NCBI GenBank assembly: GCA_964481385.1
Contig: CAYZTN010000001.1
Location: 1-64,000, forward strand
DNA length: 64,000 nt
Reading direction: 5' to 3'
From: UMGS1649 sp964481385
Lineage (GTDB): Bacteria > Bacillota > Clostridia > TANB77 > CAG-465
Under the pieces are notes generated by a model that worked only from the letters and a program-made list of their open reading frames with translations, was not told the origin of the DNA and did no database searches. Position numbers and translations under genes: made by a program. Positions 53,664-63,208 of the stretch are shown in pieces (positions within the stretch are counted from its first letter, which is position 1; the number at the start of each line of letters is the position of its first letter).

Positions 53664-53702
53664 AATCAGTGTCATTTGAAAACGTCCCAAATGGCACTGA
53701 TT
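53664..53702. repeat. REP-like palindromic element, copy 6
   Basis: 15-bp arms (53664-53678 and 53688-53702) with one mismatch around the core AAAACGTCC; same orientation as copy 1. It ends 2 bp from the polC stop. Confidence 0.85.
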
Positions 53703-53704
53703 AA

Positions 53705-56700
53705 TTACAAATTATCAAACAAGCTTACTTGAAGTGAGTTTGGCATTCCTTTTAAACAGCCATAGCTTTCCAAAAGTTCCATTCCTGACTTTCCAAGCTT
53801 CGCTCTTCTCATCAAATCTTCTTTTGAGTTAAATTGCTCTTCTTCTCTTGCCTTTAACACATTTTCTGCGTTAACTTCACCAAAGTTTGGTATTGCAGAT
53901 AGAGGTGGTCTTAAGCTTCCATCTTCTATCAAAAATTTCTTGGAATGAGATTTATACAAGTCTATTGGTAAGAAGTTTATATGTCTTTTATTCATTTCAA
54001 GCACTATCTCCAAGATTGGATACATGCCTTTTTCTTTCTGACTCGCTTGATTACCAAGCATATCTATTTCTTTCATTTTCTCTAAAACTTTTGTCTCTCC
54101 GTAAAGCATGGAATCTGCATCAAATTCGTCAGCACGTATTGAGAAAAATGCTGCATAATATGCTTCTGGAATATGTACTTTAAACCACGCAATTCTAAAC
54201 GCCATTGTAACGTATGCTACAGCATGGGCTTTTGGGAACATGTACTTTATCTTTTTACATGAGTCTATATACCAATCTGGAACACCATGTTCTTTCATCT
54301 GCGTCTCATAATCTGGCCACTTTGGCTCTTTTCCTTTAGCTACTTTTCCTTTACGCACACTTTCCATTATTTTAAATGCCGTGTTTGGCTCAAGTCCTTT
54401 ATCCATAAGATAAATCATTATATCGTCACGAGTACAAATAGCTTCACTAAGTGTTGCTCTTCCTTCTTCAATAAGGGTTTGTGCATTGTTTAGCCACACG
54501 TCTGTACCATGTGACAAACCAGAAATACGAATTAGTTCCTCAAATGTAGTAGGTTTCGTATCTACAAGCATACCTCTAACAAACTTTGTTCCAAACTCTG
54601 GCACGCCGTATGTTCCTACTTCAGAGTGTATTTCCTCTTTTGTAACGCCTAATGCGTCAGTTGAACTAAATATGGACATGGTGTCTTTATCGTCTAGTGG
54701 TATTGTTTTTGGGTCTACTCCTGTTAAATCTTGCAACATACGAATAACCGTTGGGTCATCGTGTCCAAGTATATCTAGCTTTAGTAAGTTTTTATCTATT
54801 GAGTGGTAATCAAAATGAGTTGTAACTATTGTCGAATGAGGATCATCGGCTGGGTGCTGTACAGGACAAAACTCATATATTTCCCTTCCTTTTGGTACAA
54901 CTATAATTCCACCAGGGTGCTGACCTGACGTCCTTTTAATACCAGTACAGCCTCTTGCAATTCTATTTATCTCAGGTGTAAGCATTTTTTTATTACGTTC
55001 TTCCAAGTATTTTAATACAAAACCATAGGCTGTTTTATCTGCAACCGTACCTATTGTTCCAGCTTTGTATGTAGTTCCTTTTCCAAATATTACTTCTGTA
55101 TATCTATGTGCTTTTGCCTGGTAATCTCCTGAGAAGTTAAGGTCAATATCTGGCTCTTTGTCTCCATTAAAACCTAGGAACGTCTCGAATGGAATATCCA
55201 TTCCGTCTTTTTCAAGTTTTTCACCACACACTGGGCAATCTTTATCCGGTAAGTCAAAGCCATTTTTTACGCCATGGTCTGAAAAATCTGAATACTTACA
55301 CTTTTTACATCTATAGTGTGCTTTTAAAGAGTTTACCTCAGTAATACCAGTCATGTTTGCAACAAATGACGAACCAACAGAACCTCTGGAACCAACTAGA
55401 TAACCATCTTCATTAGACTTCCAAACAAGTTTTTGAGCAATGATATACATTACGGAGAAGCCGTTTTTAATAATTGAGTCTAGCTCTTTTTCAAGTCTTT
55501 CTTTTACTATGTCAGGAAGTGGGTCGCCATAAAGTTCATGCGCCTTGCTTTCTGCAATATTTCTAATAGTTTCCTCACAGCCATCAATGTGTGGCGGACA
55601 CTTTTCATCAGATATTGGAGTAATTCTGTCGCACATATCTGCAACTAAGTTTGTGTTCGTTACAACTATTTCATATGCTTTCTCTGGTGGCAAGTAATCA
55701 AACTCTTTTAACATTTCTTCCGTTGTTCTAAAGTATAGCGGTGCTTGTTCATCTGCGTCACTAAAGCCCATTCCAGCCATTATTATCCTTCTATATATCT
55801 CGTCTTCTGGGTTTAAAAAGTGAACGTCACACGTTGCAACAACGGGCTTATTTAACTTTTCTCCCAAGTTTACTATATCTACATTTATCTGTTTTAATTC
55901 TTCTTCACTTAAATATACTAACTCGCCTTTTTTGTTTTCTCTACCACTACGCGTATAGAATCTGTTGTTGCCTAAAGGTTGTACCTCTAAATAGTCATAG
56001 AAGTTTGCAATAGCTTCAATTTGCTCTGGGCTTTCTTTTTCAAATATTGCTTGGTAAAGCTCGCCACTTTCACACGCACTTCCAATAAGCAAACCTTCTT
56101 TGTACCTATTTAACATTGACCTAGATATTCTAGGACGTTTATTAAAATATGTAACATGTGAGTAGGATATAAGGCGGTAAAGATTTTTAAGTCCCGTGTA
56201 ATTTTTAGCAAATATTATTATGTGGTAATATGGCAGACGTTTCATATCTTCAATCTGACTCGAATATACATAACCTGTAATGTCTATTCCGCGAGACACT
56301 GCATCTTCCAACATTTTAAGCATGACATGAACAGTAGCTCTTGTGTCGTTTATTGCTCTATGTGCTCCTTCAAGTGTTACGCCTAAATTTTCTGCAAGTG
56401 TTCCAAGTTTGTGATTTTCAAATGTTGGATAAAGTTCACGTGCAATAACTAATGTATCCATAACATAAGGTGTCATTTTATCCCAGATTTTTTGTTCTTC
56501 TGCATTATGACGTATAAAACCCACATCGAACTTGGCATTATGTGCAACAAGTACACTTCCAGATATAAAGTCCAAAAATTTTGGCAAAACGTCCTCTATT
56601 GTTGGTGCGTCTTTTACCATATCTGGAGTAATATGCGTTAACTCTTGTACTTCTTTTGGAATTATACACTCTGGGTTAACAAAAGTTGCAAATTCATCCA

Positions 56701-58108
56701 CTATTTCCCCAGCTTTAACTTTACATGCTGCAATTTCTGTTATTTTACAAGTTCTTGCGTCAAGTCCCGTTGTTTCAATATCGAAAACAACATATGTATC
56801 TGGCATTTTAAAGTCAGGCTCTATATCCTGTACAAGATAGCCCTCAACACCATACAAAACCTTTATTGGAGCTGCGTCTAATACCTCTTGCGTTGTAGGA
56901 TAACCAGATTCTTTTTTTACAAGTGAAGTAAAATTATCCATTATTACGTGGTGTGCTTCGGGGAATGCTTGTACTACTCCATGGTCTGTTATAGCAACAG
57001 CTTTATGCCCCCACTTAATTGCATTTTTAATAATGCTTGTACATGAACTTACACCATCCATCGCACTCATCTGTGTATGCATGTGAAGCTCCACACGTTT
57101 ATTTTCCGCATTGTCCATTCTTCCCTTTGGTTTTTCCCATTCAATAAGGTTATTTAAAAGCATTGTAAGCTCTTTAGCATATGGGTCATATTGTGCTTTA
57201 CCAGATGCCTTAACGTACGTGCCCTCTTTCACACGCGATTTAATCTTAGCAAGTTTTTTATCATCTAAAAACATCTTTGTAGCAATAGTACTTGTCCTAT
57301 CACTAATGTCCAAGGTTAAAAGCTTTTTGCCAGATTTGAGTTCTCTTTCCTCCATAAGTTCAACACGTCCTGCAATGCAGGCTTTATCATAATCGGTATT
57401 TAAATCCTCTATGTTGTCTATTTTTTCTTTGGTAATATCTCTACCATATATTACAACCGAATTTTCCTCTGCGTCATCTTCTGCGGGCTTTTCAAAATTT
57501 TCCTTTGGAGCAGGAGTAAAACTTGGTACACTCGCATTATTGCTTTCTTTCTGCTTTTGTTTTTCCTGTACGTCTTGAGTTGACACAGTTGCGATATCTT
57601 CTCTTTTTACCACAAATTCCATTGGTGAAGTTTCTGTTTTAAATGCTGGATTATCTGCTATATTTACTTCTTTTTCTTCACCAAAAAAGCCTTTTATGCA
57701 ACTAGAAATTAACTCGTCCACTTTTTTAAGTCTTAAAAAACCGCTCTGGTTGTTTTTTAATTCTATAGTAACTGTTTCTTCTCCAACGACTATATTTCCG
57801 TTATCAAAAACCTGAGATAAATATGGTCTTGTGTGTTTTAAATATTCAATTATATTAAATACATCTTGTTCTTCAATGCCTAAAGGCGAAGGGCAACTAA
57901 ACTTTAGCTTAAAGTCATTTAGGCTAAAACACGTTTTTGCATTATCTGTAAAGTCTGAAACATCGACAGGATTTATCTTTCTGTCTATATTTATGTACAT
58001 TATAGCGGTATTTGCTTTTTCTGAAAACTTTATTTCTTGCAACTCTAACTCTGCCAAAGTACTATTTTCACTTAAAGCTTTACCAAACAACTCCTTTATT
58101 TTTCTCAT
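53705..58108 (-). CDS. polC: DNA polymerase III alpha subunit, PolC type
   Basis: About 1467 residues, the large Gram-positive replicative polymerase. In order: N-terminal domains, OB fold, PHP domain start RVELHMHTQMSAMDG (about 340), an inserted DnaQ-type 3'-5' exonuclease (VVFDIETTGLD, then HNAKFDVGF), the palm and fingers with PDIDLNFSGDYQ, and the C-terminal DNA-binding part. The ATG at 58108 has GGGGG upstream; an earlier in-frame codon lies in the hairpin before it. A palindromic repeat follows the stop. Confidence 0.97.
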   Translation of the reverse strand: MRKIKELFGKALSENSTLAELELQEIKFSEKANTAIMYINIDRKINPVDVSDFTDNAKTCFSLNDFKLKFSCPSPLGIEEQDVFNIIEYLKHTRPYLSQVFDNGNIVVGEETVTIELKNNQSGFLRLKKVDELISSCIKGFFGEEKEVNIADNPAFKTETSPMEFVVKREDIATVSTQDVQEKQKQKESNNASVPSFTPAPKENFEKPAEDDAEENSVVIYGRDITKEKIDNIEDLNTDYDKACIAGRVELMEERELKSGKKLLTLDISDRTSTIATKMFLDDKKLAKIKSRVKEGTYVKASGKAQYDPYAKELTMLLNNLIEWEKPKGRMDNAENKRVELHMHTQMSAMDGVSSCTSIIKNAIKWGHKAVAITDHGVVQAFPEAHHVIMDNFTSLVKKESGYPTTQEVLDAAPIKVLYGVEGYLVQDIEPDFKMPDTYVVFDIETTGLDARTCKITEIAACKVKAGEIVDEFATFVNPECIIPKEVQELTHITPDMVKDAPTIEDVLPKFLDFISGSVLVAHNAKFDVGFIRHNAEEQKIWDKMTPYVMDTLVIARELYPTFENHKLGTLAENLGVTLEGAHRAINDTRATVHVMLKMLEDAVSRGIDITGYVYSSQIEDMKRLPYYHIIIFAKNYTGLKNLYRLISYSHVTYFNKRPRISRSMLNRYKEGLLIGSACESGELYQAIFEKESPEQIEAIANFYDYLEVQPLGNNRFYTRSGRENKKGELVYLSEEELKQINVDIVNLGEKLNKPVVATCDVHFLNPEDEIYRRIIMAGMGFSDADEQAPLYFRTTEEMLKEFDYLPPEKAYEIVVTNTNLVADMCDRITPISDEKCPPHIDGCEETIRNIAESKAHELYGDPLPDIVKERLEKELDSIIKNGFSVMYIIAQKLVWKSNEDGYLVGSRGSVGSSFVANMTGITEVNSLKAHYRCKKCKYSDFSDHGVKNGFDLPDKDCPVCGEKLEKDGMDIPFETFLGFNGDKEPDIDLNFSGDYQAKAHRYTEVIFGKGTTYKAGTIGTVADKTAYGFVLKYLEERNKKMLTPEINRIARGCTGIKRTSGQHPGGIIVVPKGREIYEFCPVQHPADDPHSTIVTTHFDYHSIDKNLLKLDILGHDDPTVIRMLQDLTGVDPKTIPLDDKDTMSIFSSTDALGVTKEEIHSEVGTYGVPEFGTKFVRGMLVDTKPTTFEELIRISGLSHGTDVWLNNAQTLIEEGRATLSEAICTRDDIMIYLMDKGLEPNTAFKIMESVRKGKVAKGKEPKWPDYETQMKEHGVPDWYIDSCKKIKYMFPKAHAVAYVTMAFRIAWFKVHIPEAYYAAFFSIRADEFDADSMLYGETKVLEKMKEIDMLGNQASQKEKGMYPILEIVLEMNKRHINFLPIDLYKSHSKKFLIEDGSLRPPLSAIPNFGEVNAENVLKAREEEQFNSKEDLMRRAKLGKSGMELLESYGCLKGMPNSLQVSLFDNL

Positions 58109-58125
58109 ATTTACCCCCACATAGA

Positions 58126-58176
58126 AATTAAAAACCCAAAGCACACGTAATATTTGTACATTTTGGATTTTTAATT
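58126..58176 (-). terminator. Hairpin between rseP and polC
   Basis: Arms AATTAAAAACCCAAA (58126-58140) and TTTGGATTTTTAATT (58162-58176), one mismatch, with a U-rich 3' side on the minus strand. It may attenuate readthrough into polC. Confidence 0.6.
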
Positions 58177-58202
58177 TTTCTTTTGTTTTTCTTATTATTT
58201 AG

Positions 58203-59459
58203 TTATATTATTCGTATTATATCTTTTATAGTTACATATATAGTGAGCGCTATCAAAAGTACAAAACCTATACCACTTAATACCAATTCTACTTTTTCTG
58301 GCACACGTTTTCTTGTTACTCCCTCTACCGCTACTAACACTATTTTACCACCATCAAGCGGTGGGAATGGCATAATGTTTGCCATACCAATAGCAAGTGA
58401 AATTGTTGCAACCAAGCTTAGTAATTCCATAATTCCATCTGCTTTAGAGACCATTTCTCCTACGCCAACTATTCCAGACATTTGTGTAAGTTTTACTTTA
58501 CCTTTAAATAAATCTACGTACGAATTAACCACTCTAATTACAGTATTAACAGATTTATACCATGAGTATTTAAATGTTGTAGGTGTAACATCTACACTAG
58601 TTATACCTAGATTAACATACTCTGTTTTTGCTGGTGTTATTTTTAAATTTTTAGTTTCACCGTTTCTTGAAACTACAATGTCTACTTCTTGTTCAACATA
58701 CTTTGTAACATTAGATATTACTTCTGCAGAGTTTTGAACGTTAACGCCACCTACACTAATTACTGTATCTCCAGCTTTAATTCCAGCTGCTTCTGCTCTT
58801 GATCCAGGCTCTACAATGTTTATAACTGGTTTAATTGTTCCATCTTCATTTAGCAAAGTGGAATCAAAATACGTTCCTATATATCCTTTTGTACTTACAA
58901 CGCCCTTAACTACAGCAGTCTTTTTTTCACCATTAGAAATATATTCTACTTCTACATCTTTTTCAGTTATATCGTCATAAAGTGCAATATCTTGATATAT
59001 ATGTGTTGAAATGCTACCAATCTTTGTAACTACATCACCATCACGAAGTCCTGCTTCATATAGCACGCTCTCTTCTGGTAAATTTCTTAATGCAGTTGTA
59101 TATGTATCTGTTCCAAAGTTTATACCCAGCATTATGCAAATTCCAAGTATGAAGTTAAATACAACACCTGCTACTAGTACCAATATTCTTTGCCAGCAAG
59201 GCTTATTGCTAAATGAATTCTCGGATTTTGTACTACCATCTTCACCTTCAATATCTACATAACCACCAAGTAATACTAATCGAAAAGAGTAAGTTGTACC
59301 TTTAAACTTTTTTTGCCAAAGTGCTTTACCAAAACCAATACTAAATTCGTTTACCGTCATTTTAAACGCTTTTGCAACCATAAAATGACCAAATTCATGT
59401 ACTATGGCAACAACAGATAATACTATTATTAGTTCCACTACAGTAATTAAAAAACTCAA
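58203..59459 (-). CDS. rseP: Site-2 membrane metalloprotease RseP/RasP
   Basis: 418 residues. Active-site HEFGH near residue 21 in the first helix, PDZ domain in the middle (SRAEAAGIKAGDTVISVGGVNVQ) and the last LDG motif in NIMPFPPLDGGKIV. It cuts anti-sigma factors and signal-peptide remnants in the membrane. Part of the cdsA-rseP-polC string usual in Firmicutes; dxr, normally between cdsA and rseP, is absent. Confidence 0.95.
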   Translation of the reverse strand: MSFLITVVELIIVLSVVAIVHEFGHFMVAKAFKMTVNEFSIGFGKALWQKKFKGTTYSFRLVLLGGYVDIEGEDGSTKSENSFSNKPCWQRILVLVAGVVFNFILGICIMLGINFGTDTYTTALRNLPEESVLYEAGLRDGDVVTKIGSISTHIYQDIALYDDITEKDVEVEYISNGEKKTAVVKGVVSTKGYIGTYFDSTLLNEDGTIKPVINIVEPGSRAEAAGIKAGDTVISVGGVNVQNSAEVISNVTKYVEQEVDIVVSRNGETKNLKITPAKTEYVNLGITSVDVTPTTFKYSWYKSVNTVIRVVNSYVDLFKGKVKLTQMSGIVGVGEMVSKADGIMELLSLVATISLAIGMANIMPFPPLDGGKIVLVAVEGVTRKRVPEKVELVLSGIGFVLLIALTIYVTIKDIIRII

Positions 59460-59491
59460 AACTCATCTCGACCTTTCTTAAACTTAATTTA

Positions 59492-60304
59492 TTATATGTA
59501 TAATTTTATAAAAATATATACTATTGGTGCAACAAACATTAAACTATCAAAACGATCTAATATTCCACCATGTCCTGGCATAATCTTGCCAGAGTCTTTA
59601 ATTTTACAATATCTTTTAATTGCAGATTCTGTTAAATCTCCAAATTGACCCGCTACTGCTGCAACAAGTGCAACAAATATCCAATAAAAGATATTTACAT
59701 TTATATTAAATGCGTATCTTCCAATAAGTGCTAATATCATAAATGCAATTAGCACTCCAATTATTCCGCCAATAGATCCTTCAACTGTTTTATTCGGGCT
59801 TATATCTGGTGCAAGTTTTGTCTTTCCTATTTTAGAACCCACCAAAAATGCACACGTGTCGCTTATAAACGCACCGCAGAACACAAACAATATGTAGAAT
59901 CTACCATAAGGCAGGGCTAATATTAACTTAATAAATGATAAAGTAAATGGTATGTATAGTATTCCAAGTATTGTTATAGCAATATCTTTCATGCTTCTTT
60001 TTACATTTGATAACGTTATATAAGCAAACGAACCTATCAAAACTAAAGGGAGCAGTATTTTAATCATCATTATCCTGTATGCCTCAGGCATAAGGCCACC
60101 TGTTAAAATTATACAAAGGCAACCAAGATAAGATATCCAAGATATTGGTTTACAACCAATTCCTCTAAAAGCTCTTAGATATTCAAACATCGCTATAACA
60201 GAAATTGCAACTACTGTTATTGTGTCAAACCATCTATTGTCTATAACAAGTACTGCAACCCAAAGAAGTACAAACACTACCGATGATACTATCCTTTTTT
60301 TCAT
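59492..60304 (-). CDS. cdsA: Phosphatidate cytidylyltransferase
   Basis: 270 residues with about eight membrane segments. The C-terminal signature DLTESAIKRYCKIKDSGKIMPGHGGILDRFDS is complete. It makes CDP-diacylglycerol for phospholipid synthesis. It lies 3 bp after frr; the usual uppS gene between them is missing. Confidence 0.95.
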   Translation of the reverse strand: MKKRIVSSVVFVLLWVAVLVIDNRWFDTITVVAISVIAMFEYLRAFRGIGCKPISWISYLGCLCIILTGGLMPEAYRIMMIKILLPLVLIGSFAYITLSNVKRSMKDIAITILGILYIPFTLSFIKLILALPYGRFYILFVFCGAFISDTCAFLVGSKIGKTKLAPDISPNKTVEGSIGGIIGVLIAFMILALIGRYAFNINVNIFYWIFVALVAAVAGQFGDLTESAIKRYCKIKDSGKIMPGHGGILDRFDSLMFVAPIVYIFIKLYI

Positions 60305-60307
60305 AAT

Positions 60308-60856
60308 TTATACTTCCATTATTTCCTTTTCTTTTTCAGCAACTTTAGTTGATACCAAATCAACGTATTTATCCGTTAGCTTTTGAATCTTTTCTTCCTC
60401 GCTACGGCGTTCATCTTCGCTCATTTCTCCATCTTTTTCAAGTTTTTTTGCTGTATCCATAGCGTCTCTTCTAATATTTCTTATTGTAACTTTAACATTT
60501 TCTCCAAGCTCTCTGATATCTTTTGCAAGTTCTTTACGTCTTGCTTCAGTTAACTCAGGAAACATCAAACGAATTCCCGATGCATCTTGAAGTGGGTTTA
60601 TACCGATATCTGCTTTAGTTATTGCCTTAGCAATTTCAGGTATAAGATTTCTATCCCAAGGTGTAATTAAAATTTGTCTTGGCTCCGGTACAGAAACTGA
60701 AGCTAATTGATTTACTGGAGTAACCGCTCCATAATATTCTACTTTAACCTTATTTAATATTTGTGGGTTTGCACGTCCTGCACGAATATTTCCAAGCTCC
60801 TCTTCTAAGTATTCTATTTTCTCTTTCATTTTAATTTCAAAGTCATTTAAATCCAT
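60308..60856 (-). CDS. frr: Ribosome recycling factor
   Basis: 182 residues of the RRF family: EEELGNIRAGRANPQILNKVKVEYYG, PWDRNLIPEIAKAI and RRDAMDTAKKLEKDGEMSEDERRSEEEKIQKLTD. It separates ribosomes after termination with EF-G. The order tsf-(pilin)-frr replaces the usual tsf-pyrH-frr. Confidence 0.97.
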   Translation of the reverse strand: MDLNDFEIKMKEKIEYLEEELGNIRAGRANPQILNKVKVEYYGAVTPVNQLASVSVPEPRQILITPWDRNLIPEIAKAITKADIGINPLQDASGIRLMFPELTEARRKELAKDIRELGENVKVTIRNIRRDAMDTAKKLEKDGEMSEDERRSEEEKIQKLTDKYVDLVSTKVAEKEKEIMEV

Positions 60857-60906
60857 ATATTTTTCTCCTCCTAAACACTTAATAATTATACTATATTTAC
60901 AGAAAA

Positions 60907-60937
60907 AAGCAAGTCTAAACTAAAGTTTGACTCGCTT
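60907..60937 (-). terminator. Terminator after the pilin cassette
   Basis: Near-perfect stem of AAGCAAGTCTAAAC with GTTTGACTCGCTT and a U6 run in the minus-strand RNA. It separates the pilin gene from frr. Confidence 0.75.
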
Positions 60938-60975
60938 ACTTTAAATAACACATAAAATCACATTTTCTGTTTGAC

Positions 60976-61455
60976 TTACTTGCGTACAGTCTCTACATCC
61001 AACGCAAAATATATATCCTCACCTGCTTTGAATCCTGCTATATAATATACACACGTCCCCATGTCGTTTATATACAATACATCGCTTTCTTGCGTTATAT
61101 CATACACCGCTTTTTGCACATTTAATTTTTCTATGTCTAATGCATAAAACTTGCCTGTATCGTCACCATTTTTAGTGATTTGTGCAGATAACGCTTGACT
61201 TTTATCTGTTGTAAGATTTGCTTTAGTCAGAAGCTGTGTTTTGGTCAAAGCCGTTGCTCCCGTCTTCACTGGGAGTATGCCACGTGTCGCATAATACTCA
61301 ACTGCGGCATCTTGTATCCTTGCCATATTTGTTTTAAAATTTCCTTCTTTTGATATATCTATTGCATCCTTAGCAGAAAACACAGTTATGCCCGCTAGTA
61401 TAGATAAAATAATCATTATTATTACAAGTATCATAAGAGAAATTCCTTTTTTCAT
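60976..61455 (-). CDS. Pilin-like protein between tsf and frr
   Basis: 159 residues: leader MKKG-ISL, hydrophobic helix, amphipathic helix with VEYYATRGILPV, and a C-terminal domain with CVYYIAGFKAGEDIYFAL matching other pilins in the window. Glu5 is absent. GGAGG lies upstream. It has its own promoter and is closed by terminators on both sides. It occupies the place where pyrH normally sits. Confidence 0.78.
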   Translation of the reverse strand: MKKGISLMILVIIMIILSILAGITVFSAKDAIDISKEGNFKTNMARIQDAAVEYYATRGILPVKTGATALTKTQLLTKANLTTDKSQALSAQITKNGDDTGKFYALDIEKLNVQKAVYDITQESDVLYINDMGTCVYYIAGFKAGEDIYFALDVETVRK

Positions 61456-61480
61456 TTATTAGTCCTCCAACTTTTCTTTA

Positions 61481-61509
61481 ATTATACTAAAAGAAGAGTT
61501 CACATGCAA
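61481..61509 (-). promoter_or_regulatory. Promoter of the pilin cassette
   Basis: Minus strand TTGCAT (61509-61504), 17-base spacer, TATAAT (61486-61481). Its -35 lies inside the loop of the tsf terminator. Confidence 0.6.
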
Positions 61510-61525
61510 CTATTACATGTGAACT
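61497..61525 (-). terminator. Terminator of rpsB-tsf
   Basis: Perfect 10-bp stem AGTTCACATG/CATGTGAACT with a 9-base loop, followed by CTTCTTTTAG on the minus strand. Confidence 0.7.
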
Positions 61526-61531
61526 TTATAA

Positions 61532-62176
61532 TTATCCTTTAACTTGTTTCATTACTTCTTCAGCAAAATTTTCGTTTTTCTTTTCTAGTCCTTCGCCTCT
61601 TTCAAATCTTACAAATCTTCTTATTACAAGATTTTCTCCAATTGTTGCAATCTTTTCATTCAATAAATCTTTAATCTTTTTGTCAGGATCTTTTACAAAT
61701 GGTTGTTCAAGCAAACAAATTTCCTCGAAAAATTTATTTAATCTTCCCTCTACCATTTTTTCAACAACAGCTTCTGGTTTTCCTTCATTTAAAGCTTGTG
61801 CTTTAAGTGTTGCTTTTTCAGCTTCTACAACATCGGCTGGAACCTCTTCTTTAGAAACATATTTTGGAGATGCTGCAACGATATGCATTGCAATATCTCT
61901 TACAAAAGTTCTGAACTCTTCGTTTTTAGCAACAAAATCCGTCTCAGAGTTAACCTCTACCATCGCACCATACTTACCACTATGTATGTATGCTTCTACA
62001 AGACCTTCAGATGCTATTCTTCCAGCTTTCTTAGCAGCTTTTGCAAGGCCTTTTTCTCTCAATAATTCTACTGCCTTATCCATATTTCCGTCTGTTTCTA
62101 CTAGAACTTTTTTGCAGTCCATTACGCCTGCACCAGTCATTTCTCTTAATTCTTTAACTTGTTCAGCTGTTACCAT
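61532..62176 (-). CDS. tsf: Elongation factor Ts
   Basis: 214 residues. The N-terminal UBA-like VKELREMTGAGVMDCKKVLVET and the SEGLVEAYIHSGKYGAMVEVNSETDFVAKNEEF signature are complete. It exchanges nucleotide on EF-Tu. It lies 3 bp after rpsB. Confidence 0.97.
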   Translation of the reverse strand: MVTAEQVKELREMTGAGVMDCKKVLVETDGNMDKAVELLREKGLAKAAKKAGRIASEGLVEAYIHSGKYGAMVEVNSETDFVAKNEEFRTFVRDIAMHIVAASPKYVSKEEVPADVVEAEKATLKAQALNEGKPEAVVEKMVEGRLNKFFEEICLLEQPFVKDPDKKIKDLLNEKIATIGENLVIRRFVRFERGEGLEKKNENFAEEVMKQVKG

Positions 62177-62179
62177 AAA

Positions 62180-63037
62180 CTATTCCTCCTTTGCAGTTTC
62201 TGCGTTTTCTTCTACTTTTTCCTCATTATTTTTCTTATAATTTCTTCTATCTTGTGGTTTTGTTTGTTTTCTTTCAATTTTGTCTTCGCCCATAACTTTC
62301 ACTAGTTCTGCCATAGACTCAACATCTTCTTGAACTTCAAGTTCGCCTACAGGTTCACCATTTTTACCATGTAAAACAGCATCTGCCATTTTTGCAGTTA
62401 TAAGTTTTACTGCTCTTACGGCATCGTCATTTCCTGGAATAGCTAAATCAACATCATTAGGGTTACAATTTGAATCGATTAAACCAATTGTAGGTATTCC
62501 TAACTTCCTAGCTTCCTTAGTACAAATTAGTTCTTTCTTAGAATCTATCAAGAATATTAAAGAAGGTAGTTTTTCCATTTCTTTAATACCGCCAAGATTT
62601 TGATTTAATTTGTCTTTCTCAGCTCTTAATTTAATTACTTCTTTTTTAGGTAGAACTTCAAAAGTTCCGTCATTTTCCATGTTTTCAAGTTCAACAAGTC
62701 TTGCTATTCTTGATTTTATAGTTTTGAAGTTTGTTAAAGTTCCGCCTAACCATCTGCTGTTAATGTAGTACATACCACATCTTGTAGCTTCTTCAGCTAT
62801 TGTATCAGCGATTTGTTTTTTAGTACCAACAAATAGTACTGTTCCACCAGCTTCAACTGTTGATCTTACTTTCTCGTAAGCTTCAGTTACTTGCTCTAGT
62901 GTTTTTTGTAAATCTAAGATATATATTCCGTTTCTTGCAGTGAATATATATGGAGCCATTCTTGGGTCCCATCTCTTAGTTTGGTGTCCAAAGTGCACAC
63001 CTGCTTCTAGCAATGATCTCATAGGTATAATTGCCAT
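62180..63037 (-). CDS. rpsB: 30S ribosomal protein S2
   Basis: 285 residues: LLEAGVHFGHQTKRWDPRMAPYIF, RWLGGTLTNFKTI and NCNPNDVDLAIPGNDDAVRA are the S2 signatures. A long acidic/basic tail of about 45 residues follows the core. The ATG at 63037 is preferred with GGGAGG 9 bases upstream; the upstream frame to 63187 covers the promoter and leader. Confidence 0.96.
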   Translation of the reverse strand: MAIIPMRSLLEAGVHFGHQTKRWDPRMAPYIFTARNGIYILDLQKTLEQVTEAYEKVRSTVEAGGTVLFVGTKKQIADTIAEEATRCGMYYINSRWLGGTLTNFKTIKSRIARLVELENMENDGTFEVLPKKEVIKLRAEKDKLNQNLGGIKEMEKLPSLIFLIDSKKELICTKEARKLGIPTIGLIDSNCNPNDVDLAIPGNDDAVRAVKLITAKMADAVLHGKNGEPVGELEVQEDVESMAELVKVMGEDKIERKQTKPQDRRNYKKNNEEKVEENAETAKEE

Positions 63038-63089
63038 TTTATTCATCCTCCCTTTAAAATCCTCCACAAATACTTTAAACTTTGTTTTA

Positions 63090-63101
63090 CCTCTTTCGAG
63101 G
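63090..63101 (-). promoter_or_regulatory. Small hairpin in the rpsB leader
   Basis: On the minus strand CCTC-GAAA-GAGG, a stem capped by a GNRA-type tetraloop with weak extension. It could take part in autogenous control by S2, but a 4-bp core is not strong proof. Confidence 0.35.
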
Positions 63102-63158
63102 AAAGGCCAACAAAATATATTTGTGTGTGTATTTGTTGCACAAATCAGCAACGTAATT

Positions 63159-63187
63159 ATTTTAACACATTGATAACTCAATTTCAA
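63159..63187 (-). promoter_or_regulatory. Promoter of rpsB-tsf
   Basis: Minus strand TTGAAA (63187-63182), 17-base spacer, TAAAAT (63164-63159), leaving a leader of about 115 bases. Confidence 0.6.
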
Positions 63188-63208
63188 GTAAATTATGTAA
63201 ATTTTCTA

